Source: Streptomyces sp. Q6 (GTDB lineage Bacteria > Actinomycetota > Actinomycetes > Streptomycetales > Streptomycetaceae). Taken from it: a stretch of DNA of 64,000 bases. Below are positions 1 through 8,198 of this stretch, piece after piece. Below the pieces are notes generated by a model that saw only the letters and a list, made by a program, of their open reading frames with translations, did not search any database and had not been told where the DNA came from. The stretch spans positions 558,001 through 622,000 of the forward strand of contig NZ_CP146022.1 in assembly GCF_036967205.1 (NCBI RefSeq). The letters are read 5' to 3'. A program made the translations under genes and the position numbers. The first letter of the stretch is position 1, and every line of letters starts with the position of its first letter.

Positions 1-378
1 CAGGGCCCACTGCGCGGAGGTCACGAGGACGAGCCGGGACAGGCGCCGCGGATGGCGGGCCGCGTAGAGCGCGGCGAGATTGCAGCCCGCCGAGTGGGCG
101 AGGACGTCCATGCGCTCCAGGCCGAGGTGGACGCGGAGCGCCTCCACGTCGTCGACCTGCCGGTCGCATCGGTACGTCGACTCGTCGACCGGGATCGCGG
201 ACGTCCCCGTCCCCCGCAGGTCGAGGAGGTGCAGGGTGCGGTGGGCGGTGAGGCCACCCAGATCGCCGAGGTACTCCGAGGCCCGCATCGGACCGCCCGG
301 CACACAGATCAGGGGCGGTCCCGAGCCCCGTACATGACAGGCCAGTTCGGTGCCGTCCGGCGCGCTGAACGTGAACAT
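1..378 (-). CDS. Alpha/beta hydrolase, 3' end cut by window edge
   Basis: Reading leftward from an ATG at 378, an open frame of 126 codons runs off the window without a stop, so only the N-terminal part is present. It begins MFTFSAPDGTELACHVRG and carries an oxyanion-hole region (PGGP, near residue 29), then LLDLRGTGTS and a nucleophile elbow AHSAGC near residue 95. This is the order seen in proline iminopeptidase-like and other alpha/beta hydrolases. The catalytic Asp and His would lie beyond the window. The gene is divergent from the phenylacetate-CoA ligase gene. The substrate cannot be told from this fragment. Confidence 0.75.
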   Translation of the reverse strand, partial: MFTFSAPDGTELACHVRGSGPPLICVPGGPMRASEYLGDLGGLTAHRTLHLLDLRGTGTSAIPVDESTYRCDRQVDDVEALRVHLGLERMDVLAHSAGCNLAALYAARHPRRLSRLVLVTSAQWAL

Positions 379-500
379 GGCGTGATCTTCACAGCCGTAC
401 GGCGGCGTCGCAACGCGTTTCCCCCGCTCCCGCCCAACACGTCGCGCCTCATGTCTTGACGTCACGGGGCCCGCCTTGAATTACTGACGACAGCAGATCA

Positions 501-514
501 ACCGAATGATCGGT
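501..514. promoter_or_regulatory. Palindromic operator-like site before paaK
   Basis: ACCGA and TCGGT arms flank a 4-nt spacer, 14 nt upstream of the likely ATG of the phenylacetate-CoA ligase gene and next to its ribosome binding site. The size and ACCGA/TCGGT symmetry fit a TetR-type operator. The position inside the leader would block initiation or early transcription. No regulator gene lies beside it, so the cognate protein is unknown. Confidence 0.45.
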
Positions 515-528
515 CGGGAGTGCAGTCG

Positions 529-1827
529 ATGACGGATGTGAAGGACTGGCAGGACGCGGGCGAGCGCCTCGGAGCGGCCGAGCTGCGAGAGCTCCAGCTG
601 GAGCGGCTGCGTGCGACCCTGCACCGCGTGTACGAGCGGGTGCCGCACTACCGCGCGGCGTTCGACAAGGCGGGCGTGCGCCCGGACGACTGCGCGAGCC
701 TCGCCGACCTCGCCCGTTTCCCGTTCACGACGAAGGCGGACCTGCGGGAGAACTACCCGTTCGGGATGTTCGCCGTGGAGAAGTCCGAGGTGCGCCGGCT
801 GCACGCCTCCAGCGGCACGACGGGCCTGCCCACCGTCGTCGGGTACACGGAGGCCGACCTGTCGATGTGGTCCGACATGGTGGCCCGCGCGATCCGCGCG
901 GCGGGCGGCCGGCCCGGCCACACGATCCATGTGGCGTACGGCTACGGCCTGTTCACGGGCGGGCTCGGCGCGCACTACGGCGCGGAGCGGCTCGGCTGTA
1001 CGGTCGTCCCCGCGTCCGGCGGGATGACCGCGCGCCAGGTCCGGCTCATCGTCGACCTCCGGCCCGAGATCATCATGGTGACGCCGTCGTACATGCTGAC
1101 CCTCCTCGACGAGTTCGAGCGCCAGAACATCGACCCGCGGACGACGTCGCTGAAGGTGGGCATCTTCGGCGCGGAGCCGTGGACGCAGGAGATGCGGCGG
1201 GAGATCGAGGAGCGGGCGGGCATCGACGCCGTCGACATCTACGGCCTGTCGGAGGTCGTCGGCCCCGGCGTCGCGCAGGAGTGCGTGGAGACGAAGGACG
1301 GGCTGCACATCTGGGAGGACCACTTCTACCCGGAGGTCGTCGACCCGGTCACGGGCGAGGTCCTGCCGGACGGCGAGCACGGGGAGCTGGTGTTCACCTC
1401 GCTCACCAAGGAGGCGATGCCCGTGATCCGTTACCGCACACGGGACTTGACGCGACTCCTGCCGGGGACGGCGCGCCCCGCGTTCCGCCGCATGGAGAAG
1501 GTCACCGGGCGCAGCGACGACATGGTGATCCTGCGCGGGGTGAACCTCTTCCCCACGCAGGTCGAGGAGATCGTCCTGCGCACCCCCGGCGTCGCCCCGC
1601 ACTTCCAGCTCCGCCTCACCCGCGAGGGCCGCATGGACGCCCTGACGATCCGCGCGGAGGCCCGCCCGGACGCCACCCCCACGGACCGGGACGCGGCGGC
1701 CCGCGCGATCGCGGCCGGAATGAAGGACGGGGTCGGGGTGACGGTGGACGTGGAGGTCGTGGACCCGGAGACGCTGGAGCGGTCGGTGGGCAAGATCAAG
1801 CGAATCGTGGACCTGCGGGGCAAGTAG
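529..1827 (+). CDS. paaK: Phenylacetate-CoA ligase
   Basis: Adenylate-forming enzyme of about 432 residues, the usual PaaK length, expected to activate phenylacetate or a related aryl acid to its CoA thioester in the cytoplasm. It shows the ATP-binding loop HASSGTTGLPT near residue 87, the PaaK signature YGLSEVVGPGVAQEC near 240, VIRYRTRDL in the hinge region, and RSDDMVILRGVNLFPTQVEE near 325, which holds the C-terminal domain motif. I prefer ATG 529, which has GGGAG eight bases upstream, over the in-frame GTG at 520. None of the other paa catabolon genes is in the window, so this may be a stand-alone ligase. It ends convergent with the next acyl-CoA synthetase. Confidence 0.87.
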   Translation: MTDVKDWQDAGERLGAAELRELQLERLRATLHRVYERVPHYRAAFDKAGVRPDDCASLADLARFPFTTKADLRENYPFGMFAVEKSEVRRLHASSGTTGLPTVVGYTEADLSMWSDMVARAIRAAGGRPGHTIHVAYGYGLFTGGLGAHYGAERLGCTVVPASGGMTARQVRLIVDLRPEIIMVTPSYMLTLLDEFERQNIDPRTTSLKVGIFGAEPWTQEMRREIEERAGIDAVDIYGLSEVVGPGVAQECVETKDGLHIWEDHFYPEVVDPVTGEVLPDGEHGELVFTSLTKEAMPVIRYRTRDLTRLLPGTARPAFRRMEKVTGRSDDMVILRGVNLFPTQVEEIVLRTPGVAPHFQLRLTREGRMDALTIRAEARPDATPTDRDAAARAIAAGMKDGVGVTVDVEVVDPETLERSVGKIKRIVDLRGK

Positions 1828-1857
1828 GGCGGCCGGCTCAGGCAGGGGGCGCGTCGC

Positions 1858-3369
1858 TCATGCGGTGAATCGGTCACGGAGTTCGCGTTTGAGGATCTTT
1901 CCGCTTGCGTTGCGCGGGAGTTCGTTCACGAACACGATGCGTTTGGGGGCCTTGAAGTGGGCCAGTCGGTCGCGGACGTGGGCGAGGAGTTCGGGCTCGG
2001 TCACCTCGTCGGCCCGGACGACGAACGCCGTGACCGCCTCGATCCAGCGTTCGTCCGGGAGCCCGACCACCGCCGTCTCGGCGACCGCCGGGTGCGTGTA
2101 GAGGGCGTCCTCGACCTGGCGTGAGGCGACCAGTACGCCGCCGGAGTTGATGACGTCCTTCACCCGGTCGACGACGGTGAAGTAGCCCTCGGCGTCCCGG
2201 ACCGCGAGGTCTCCGGACCGGAACCAGCCGTCGCGGAAGGCCTGTCGGGTCTCCTCGGGCTTGTCCCAGTAACCGTCGCACAGTTGAGGTGAGCGGTAGA
2301 CGACTTCGCCGGGGGTGCCGTCGGGTACGTCCTTGCCGTCCTCGTCGACGACCTTCGCCTCGACGAAGAGGACGGGGCGCCCGCAGGAGTCCATGCGGCC
2401 CTCGTGTTCGTCGGGCCCGAGGACGGTGGCGAGGGGGCCGATCTCGCTCTGTCCGAAGCAGTTGTAGAAGGCGAGCGCGGGCAGCCGTGCGCGCAGCCGT
2501 TCCAGGACCGGCACCGGCATGATCGACGCGCCGTAGTACGCCTTGCGCAGCCCGCTGAGGTCGCGCGTGGCGAAGTCCGGGTGCTGGGAGAGGCCGATCC
2601 ACACGGTCGGCGGCGCGAAGAGGCTGTCCGCCTCGCCCGCCTCCACGAGGTCGAGGACGCGGGTGGCGTCGGGCGCGTCCAGGATCGTGTTCGTGGCGCC
2701 GACCGCGAGGTAGGGCAGCAGGAAGACGTGCATCTGCGCCGAGTGGTAGAGCGGCAGCGCGTGGACCGGGCGGTCCGTCTCCTTCAGATCGAGGGCGTGG
2801 ATCGCGCTGACGTACTCGTGGACGAGGGCGCGGTGGGGCATGCGCGCCCCTTTCGGCAGGGCCGTGGTGCCCGAGGTGTAGAGCAGCTGCACCAGGTCGT
2901 CGGAGGCCGGTTCGGCGTCGTCGTACGGGACGGCCGTCGCCAGGCGTGCGAGCAGGGAGTCGTCCGCGTCGCGCAGCGCCAGCGTGCGCGCGCCCTCGGG
3001 CAGGCGGCCCGCGAGGTCCGGGTCGGCGAGCACGAGCGCGCTGCCGGACTGCTCCACGAGGTACGCGAGGTCGTCACCGGTCAGGTTCTGGTTGATGGGG
3101 ACGTGCACGAGCCCCGCGCGGGAGCAGCCGAGGAAGCCGATCAGGTACGCGTCGGAGTTGTGCCCGTAGGCCCCGACCCGGTCGCCGGGCGCGAGCCCCA
3201 GGGCGCGCAGGGCACCGGCCGCGCGCGAGACGGCGTCGTCGAGTTCCTCGTACGTCCATGAGCGCGCCCCGTAGCGGACGGCGACGCGTGCCGGGGTGCG
3301 GCGGGCGCTGCGCCGAAGCATCCCGTCGACGGTGCTGCCTGCCGCTCCTGCTGCCTGTGACGTCGTCAT
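1858..3369 (-). CDS. Acyl-CoA synthetase (AMP-forming)
   Basis: A 503-residue ANL-superfamily ligase that makes acyl-CoA from a carboxylic acid, ATP and CoA. Landmarks are the P-loop YTSGTTALPKG near residue 164, the A5 region FYNCFGQSEIGP, the A7/A8 block FRSGDLAVRDAEGYFTVVDR followed by KDVINSGG, and the catalytic lysine in NASGKILK about ten residues from the end. The upstream in-frame extension is out of character, so I use ATG 3369, which has AGGA nine bases upstream. Substrate class (fatty, aryl or steroid side chain) cannot be fixed by eye. Its neighbours are also acyl- or aryl-activating enzymes. It is divergent from the secreted acylase. Confidence 0.85.
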   Translation of the reverse strand: MTTSQAAGAAGSTVDGMLRRSARRTPARVAVRYGARSWTYEELDDAVSRAAGALRALGLAPGDRVGAYGHNSDAYLIGFLGCSRAGLVHVPINQNLTGDDLAYLVEQSGSALVLADPDLAGRLPEGARTLALRDADDSLLARLATAVPYDDAEPASDDLVQLLYTSGTTALPKGARMPHRALVHEYVSAIHALDLKETDRPVHALPLYHSAQMHVFLLPYLAVGATNTILDAPDATRVLDLVEAGEADSLFAPPTVWIGLSQHPDFATRDLSGLRKAYYGASIMPVPVLERLRARLPALAFYNCFGQSEIGPLATVLGPDEHEGRMDSCGRPVLFVEAKVVDEDGKDVPDGTPGEVVYRSPQLCDGYWDKPEETRQAFRDGWFRSGDLAVRDAEGYFTVVDRVKDVINSGGVLVASRQVEDALYTHPAVAETAVVGLPDERWIEAVTAFVVRADEVTEPELLAHVRDRLAHFKAPKRIVFVNELPRNASGKILKRELRDRFTA

Positions 3370-3487
3370 GGCGTGATCCTGTGCGGTGGCGGACGCCAGG
3401 TCAAGACGTGTGCCGTCGACCCCTCGGCAGCCGACATACCGCTTGGTACGCTCAACCGCCCCTGTTCGCACAGCAGTTGGGAGAACG

Positions 3488-5911
3488 ATGCGCACCCGCC
3501 CGAGACAATGGCGCCTCGCGGCCGTCGGGATCGCCCTGTCGGCCACGCTGACCAGCACCGCGTCGCTGCCGTCGGCGGCAGCCGACGGGTCGCGGAGCCC
3601 GCACGGCGGCGGCCTGTCCGCCACCATCCGCTACACCGAGTACGGCATTCCGCACATCGTGGCCAAGGACTACGCGAACCTCGGCTTCGGCACCGGGTGG
3701 GCGCAGGCGGCCGACCAGGTGTGCACGCTCGCCGACGGGTTCGTGACCGTACGGGGTGAGCGGTCGCGCTGGTTCGGGGCGGACGGCGCGCCCGACGGGT
3801 CGCTGTCGTCGGCCACCAAGAACCTCTCCAGCGACCTGTACTTCGGGGGCGTGCGCGAGAGCCGCACGGTCGAGAAGCTGCTCGCCACGCCCGCTCCGGC
3901 CGGGCCGAGCCGGGACGTCAGGGACGCGATGCGCGGCTGGGCCGCCGGATACAACGCGTGGCTCGAGCAGAACCCGATCACCGACCCGGCGTGCAAGGGC
4001 GCCGGCTGGGTGAAGCCCGTGACGACACTGGACGTGGCGGCGCGCGGCTTCGCCATCTCCGTGCTCGGCGGACAAGGACGCGGCATCGACGGGATCACGG
4101 CCGCGCAGCCCCCGACCGCGACGGCAGCCGACAGCGCCGCCCCGAAGGCTCCTTCGAAGGGCGAACTGGCCGCTGCCGCACGCGAGTTGTTCTCGCAGGA
4201 CGACTCGGACATGGGGTCGAACGCGGTGGCGTTCAGCGGGGCGACGACCGCGAACGGGCGGGGCCTGCTGCTGGGCAACCCGCACTATCCGTGGCAGGGC
4301 GGTCGCCGTTTCTGGCAGTCGCAGCAGACGATCCCCGGTGAACTGAACGTCATGGGCGGGTCGTTGCTCGGCACCACCGGCGTCTCCATCGGCCACAACG
4401 CGCACGTCGCATGGAGCCACACGGTGGCCACGGGCGTCACCCTCAACCTGCACCAGCTCACCCTCGACCCGTCGGATCCGACGGTGTACGTGGTGGACGG
4501 CGCGCGGGAGAAGATGACGAAGCGGACGGTGACCGTGCCCGTGAAGGGCGGCGCCGACGTGACGCGCACGCAGTGGTGGACGCGGTACGGGCCGGTCGTC
4601 ACCTCGCTCGGGGCGCAGCTCCCGCTCCCCTGGTCGGCGACGACGGCGTACGCGCTGAACGATCCGAACGCGGTCAACCTGCGCGCCTCCGACACGGCGC
4701 TCGGCTTCAGCAAGGCGCGGTCGACGGACGACGTCCTCCGCGCGCTGCGCCGTTCGCAGGGCATTCCGTGGGTCAACACGATCGCGGCGGACTCCGCGGG
4801 ACATTCGCTGTTCACGCAGTCGCAGGTGCTGCCGCGGATCACCGACGATCTGGCGGCGCGCTGCTCGACGGCGCTCGGCAAGGTCACGTATCCCGCGTCG
4901 GGCGTCGCGATCCTCGACGGATCGCGCGGTGACTGCGCCCTCGGCAAGGACAAGGACGCGGTGCAGCCGGGCATCTTCGGCCCGTCGCGGATGCCGGTGC
5001 TCAAGGACGCCCCGTACGCGGAGAACTCCAACGACAGCGCCTGGCTGGCCAACGCCGACCGGCCGCTCACCGGGTACGAGCGGGTCTTCGGGACGATCGG
5101 CACCCCGCGCTCGATGCGGACGCGCGGCGCGGTCGAGGACGTCGCGGGTATGGCCGGCAAGGGCTCCCTGACCGTGGCCGATCTCCAGAAGCAGCAGTTC
5201 GCCGACCGGGCTCCGGCCGGGGACCTGGCGGCGGCGGACGCGGCGAAGGCGTGCGCGGCGCTGCCCGGCGGCACGGCGAAGGCCGGTGACGGCACGACGG
5301 TCGACGTCTCCGGTGCCTGTGCGGCGCTCGCCGCCTGGGACCGCCGGATGGACACCGACAGCCGGGGCGCGCTGCTCTTCGACCGGTTCTGGCGCCGGCT
5401 GACGGCCACGGTGGCACCGGCGTCGCTGTGGAAGGTCCCCTTCGACGCGGCCGACCCCGTCCGCACCCCGAACACGCTCAACACCGCCGGCCCCGGGTTC
5501 GCGACGGCGCTCGCCGACGCGGTGGCCGAACTGCGCGGCGCGCGGATCCCGTTGGACGCGAAGCTGGGCGAGCACCAGTTCGTCGTGCGCGGCGGTGAAC
5601 GCATCCCGGTGCACGGCGGCACGGAGTCGCTCGGCGTCTGGAACAAGGTCGAGCCGGTGTGGGACCCCCAGGGCGGCGGCTACACGGAGGTCGCGCACGG
5701 CTCCAGCTACATCCAGGCGGTCGGCTGGGACGGCGGGCGCTGCCCGGTGGCGCGCACGCTCCTGACGTACTCCCAGTCGTCGAATCCGAAGTCGGCGCAC
5801 TACAGCGACCAGACGCGTCTCTTCTCGCAGAAGAAGTGGGTCACGGAGCGGTTCTGCGAGCAGGACATCCTGAAGTCGCCCGCGCTGAAGGTGGTGCGGG
5901 TGCGCGACTGA
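3488..5911 (+). CDS. Secreted penicillin/acyl-homoserine lactone acylase
   Basis: An 807-residue precursor of the Ntn-hydrolase penicillin amidase family, exported and self-cleaved. A Sec-type signal (RTRPRQWRLAAVGIALSATL, then ASLPSAAADG) precedes the alpha chain. The beta chain should begin at Ser244 in DMG/SNAVAFSG, the invariant nucleophile. NPHYPWQG and GHNAHVAWSHT follow, close to the pattern in aculeacin A acylase and the Streptomyces AHL acylase AhlM, which has nearly the same length. Likely substrates are N-acyl amides such as AHLs, echinocandins or penicillin V. Start at ATG 3488 follows GGGAGA. The gene stands alone and ends at a strong hairpin. Confidence 0.87.
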   Translation: MRTRPRQWRLAAVGIALSATLTSTASLPSAAADGSRSPHGGGLSATIRYTEYGIPHIVAKDYANLGFGTGWAQAADQVCTLADGFVTVRGERSRWFGADGAPDGSLSSATKNLSSDLYFGGVRESRTVEKLLATPAPAGPSRDVRDAMRGWAAGYNAWLEQNPITDPACKGAGWVKPVTTLDVAARGFAISVLGGQGRGIDGITAAQPPTATAADSAAPKAPSKGELAAAARELFSQDDSDMGSNAVAFSGATTANGRGLLLGNPHYPWQGGRRFWQSQQTIPGELNVMGGSLLGTTGVSIGHNAHVAWSHTVATGVTLNLHQLTLDPSDPTVYVVDGAREKMTKRTVTVPVKGGADVTRTQWWTRYGPVVTSLGAQLPLPWSATTAYALNDPNAVNLRASDTALGFSKARSTDDVLRALRRSQGIPWVNTIAADSAGHSLFTQSQVLPRITDDLAARCSTALGKVTYPASGVAILDGSRGDCALGKDKDAVQPGIFGPSRMPVLKDAPYAENSNDSAWLANADRPLTGYERVFGTIGTPRSMRTRGAVEDVAGMAGKGSLTVADLQKQQFADRAPAGDLAAADAAKACAALPGGTAKAGDGTTVDVSGACAALAAWDRRMDTDSRGALLFDRFWRRLTATVAPASLWKVPFDAADPVRTPNTLNTAGPGFATALADAVAELRGARIPLDAKLGEHQFVVRGGERIPVHGGTESLGVWNKVEPVWDPQGGGYTEVAHGSSYIQAVGWDGGRCPVARTLLTYSQSSNPKSAHYSDQTRLFSQKKWVTERFCEQDILKSPALKVVRVRD

Positions 5912-5943
5912 CGCGCGCCGCGGGACACAGCCGCCGGAACGTC

Positions 5944-5976
5944 CCCCGGCCGCGGCGCATCACGCCGCGGCCGGGG
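5944..5976. terminator. Bidirectional hairpin terminator
   Basis: A perfect 14-bp GC stem (CCCCGGCCGCGGCG and its complement) with a 5-nt CATCA loop lies between the convergent acylase and acyl-CoA synthetase genes. There is no U-tract on either side, which is common for Streptomyces terminators. Confidence 0.8.
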
Positions 5977-6061
5977 ACGTCGCACGCGCGTCATCCGGCC
6001 GCCGGCGCGCCTCAACCATCCGCTGCTCATGCGGGCGCCGCGCGACGCGCGTCGGTGCCGG

Positions 6062-7612
6062 TCACACGGCCCGGGTGCGCCCCTCCCAGTACGGGTCACG
6101 CAGGCGTCGCTTGTAGAGCTTGCCGTTCGGGTCGCGGGGCATCGTCTCGATGAAGTCGACGCTCTTGGGCCGCTTGTAGCCGGCGAGCCGCGTCGCGCAG
6201 TGATCGAGGATCGCGGCGGCCAGCGCGTCGCCGGCCTCGTACCCCTCGGCGACCTCGACCACGGCCTTGACCTCCTCGCCCCAGTCGTCGTGCGGGATGC
6301 CGAAGGCGGCCGCGTCGGCGGCGGCCGGGTGGGTGAGGAGCGCGGACTCGATCTCGGCGGGGTAGATGTTGACCCCACCCGAGATGATCATGTCGATCTT
6401 GCGGTCGCGCAGGAAGAGATAGCCGTCCTCGTCGATCAGGCCGAGGTCGCCGACGGTGAAGAAGTCGCCGATGCGGTTCTTCTTCGTCTTGCCCTCGTCC
6501 TTGTGGTACGAGAATCCGCCGGTGCTCATCTTCAGGTAGACGGTGCCGAGTTCACCGGCGGGCAGCCGGTTGCCGTCGTCGTCGAACACCGCCAACTCAC
6601 TGATGGGCCACGCCTTTCCGACGGTCCCCGGCTTCTTCAGCCAGTCCTCGGCCGTGGCGAACGCGCCGCCGCCCTCGCTCGCCGCGTAGTACTCCTCGAC
6701 GCACGTCCCCCACCAGTCGATCATCGCCCGCTTGACGTGGTCGGGGCACGGCGCGGCGCCGTGGATGGCATGCCGCATGGACGTCACGTCGTACCGGTCC
6801 TTCACCTCCTGCGGCAGCGCGAGGAGGCGGTGGAACTGGGTCGGCACCATGTGCGTATGGGTGCACCTGTACGTGTCGATGAGGCGCAGCATCTCCTCGG
6901 GCGTCCACTTGTCCATGACGACGAGGGTGTGCCCGATGTGCAGGGACGCGCCCGCGAACTGCAGCACGGCCGTGTGGTAGAGCGGCGAGCAGACGAGGTG
7001 GACGTTGTCGTCGTAGGGCTTGATGCCGAAGATGCCGAGGAAGCCGCCGAGGTAGGACTCCTCGGGCAGTTTGTCGAGCAGCGGCCGACGGATGCCGCGC
7101 GGGCGGCCCGTCGTGCCGGACGTGTAGTTCATGACCCAGCCGAGGGTGCGTTCGGTGGGCGGCGCCTCGCTCTGTCCGTCGAGGAGTTCGGTGTACGGGC
7201 GGAAGGTGTCGACGTCACCGACGGCATAGCGGTGGGTGGCCGGGAGCTTCGCCTCGTCGGCGGCGGCGCGGGCCTGTTCGGCGAACCGCTCGTGCGCGAC
7301 GAGCACCTTGGCGCCGGAGTCGGAGACGATCCAGGCGATCTCGGGGCCGACGAGGTGGTGGTTGACGGGGACGAGGTAGAGCCCGGCCTGCTGGGCGGCG
7401 AGGTAGGCGGTGAGGAACTCGACACCGTTGGGCAGGATGACGGCGAACGCGTCACCGCGCTCCAGGCCCGCCGCGCGCAGTCCGTGGACCATCTGGTTGG
7501 CCGCGGCGTGCAGCCGACCGGCCGTCCAGGGTTCCCCGCCGGGGGCGTACAGGACGATGCGCTCGGGTTCGGCTGCGGCTTGCGCCCAGAAGCCGTTGGG
7601 GGGTGTGCTCAT
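6062..7612 (-). CDS. Acyl-CoA synthetase (AMP-forming), FadD-like
   Basis: A 516-residue ANL ligase. It shows YTSGTTGRPRGIRR near residue 163, SPLYHTA, YYAASEGGG, GDLGLIDEDGYLFLRDR, then DMIISGGVNIYPAEIE, with the catalytic Lys in DPNGKLYKRRLRDPYWEGR at the end. The terminal YWEGR pattern and the segment GGFSYHKDEGKT are typical of actinobacterial FadD-type synthetases for fatty acids or steroid side chains. The start is well supported by AGGAGGAG upstream. It lies downstream of, and in the same direction as, the nitronate monooxygenase gene, but a 586-bp repeat-filled gap separates them. Confidence 0.85.
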   Translation of the reverse strand: MSTPPNGFWAQAAAEPERIVLYAPGGEPWTAGRLHAAANQMVHGLRAAGLERGDAFAVILPNGVEFLTAYLAAQQAGLYLVPVNHHLVGPEIAWIVSDSGAKVLVAHERFAEQARAAADEAKLPATHRYAVGDVDTFRPYTELLDGQSEAPPTERTLGWVMNYTSGTTGRPRGIRRPLLDKLPEESYLGGFLGIFGIKPYDDNVHLVCSPLYHTAVLQFAGASLHIGHTLVVMDKWTPEEMLRLIDTYRCTHTHMVPTQFHRLLALPQEVKDRYDVTSMRHAIHGAAPCPDHVKRAMIDWWGTCVEEYYAASEGGGAFATAEDWLKKPGTVGKAWPISELAVFDDDGNRLPAGELGTVYLKMSTGGFSYHKDEGKTKKNRIGDFFTVGDLGLIDEDGYLFLRDRKIDMIISGGVNIYPAEIESALLTHPAAADAAAFGIPHDDWGEEVKAVVEVAEGYEAGDALAAAILDHCATRLAGYKRPKSVDFIETMPRDPNGKLYKRRLRDPYWEGRTRAV

Positions 7613-7630
7613 GGGGCGGCTCTCCTCCTG

Positions 7631-7945
7631 TGGGTCCGATCCGGTGGAGCGGGGTGGGGCGGAGCGGGGCGGGGTGCGTTCCGGCGCAGTCCGGTGGGGT
7701 GCGATCCGGTGCGGTGCGACCTGGTCCAGTCGTGTGCCGTGTGATTCGGTCCGGTCCGGTGCCGTGCGATCCGGTCCGGTGGGATGTGGTCCGGTGCTGT
7801 GCGAGCCGGTCCGGTCCGGTGGGATGTGGTCCGGTGCCGTGCGAGCCGGTCCGGTCCGGTGGGATGTGGTCCGGTGCGAGCCGGGCTGATCCGGTCCAGT
7901 CCGGTGCCGTGCATTCCTGTCCGGCCTGGTCCTGATCCACTTCGA
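7631..7945. repeat. In-register pentanucleotide array (CCGGT consensus)
   Basis: The gap 7613-8198 has no credible gene and is dominated by a period-5 array. From 7681 to 7920 all 48 consecutive pentamers stay in register. Seventeen are exactly CCGGT, and 42 of 48 end in T; common variants are GCCGT, GCGAG, GGGAT and GTGGT. Register also holds back to about 7631 and decays after 7930 into scattered GATCCGGT and GTCCGGT words up to about 8090. Since 5 is not a multiple of 3, coding cannot maintain it. The array keeps several frames open and creates long spurious ORFs on both strands. Confidence 0.85.
7771..7880. repeat. Higher-order 40-bp tandem repeat inside the pentamer array
   Basis: Eight pentamers form a 40-bp unit, in order CCGGT CCGGT GGGAT GTGGT, then CCGGT GCYGT GCGAG CCGGT. 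Copies start at 7771 and 7811 and differ by one base. A third starts at 7851 and is cut after about 30 bp. This is the most recent-looking duplication in the array. Confidence 0.85.
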
Positions 7946-8198
7946 TCCGGTCGGTCGCGCTCCGATCCGGTGCCGGTCCGGGTCCAGTGCGATCCGGCGC
8001 CCTTCGCGGACCGGTCCTGATCCCGATCCGGCCCTGGCCTCAGCCCCGGGTTCCGGTCTGCATCCGGTCCTCGTCCGGTCTCGTCCAGTCGTCTGCCGTT
8101 TTCTGGTGTCACGTCGCGGGCGCCTCGGTCCGCCTCGGGAGCGCCGCCCGGATTCGCTCCGGATGCGCCCAGCGGCCCAGCGCCCGGCGCCCGGCGCC

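Noticed and set aside
7631-7945. CRISPR array
   Set aside because: Units are 5 bp (40 bp at higher order) with no unique spacers and no cas genes.
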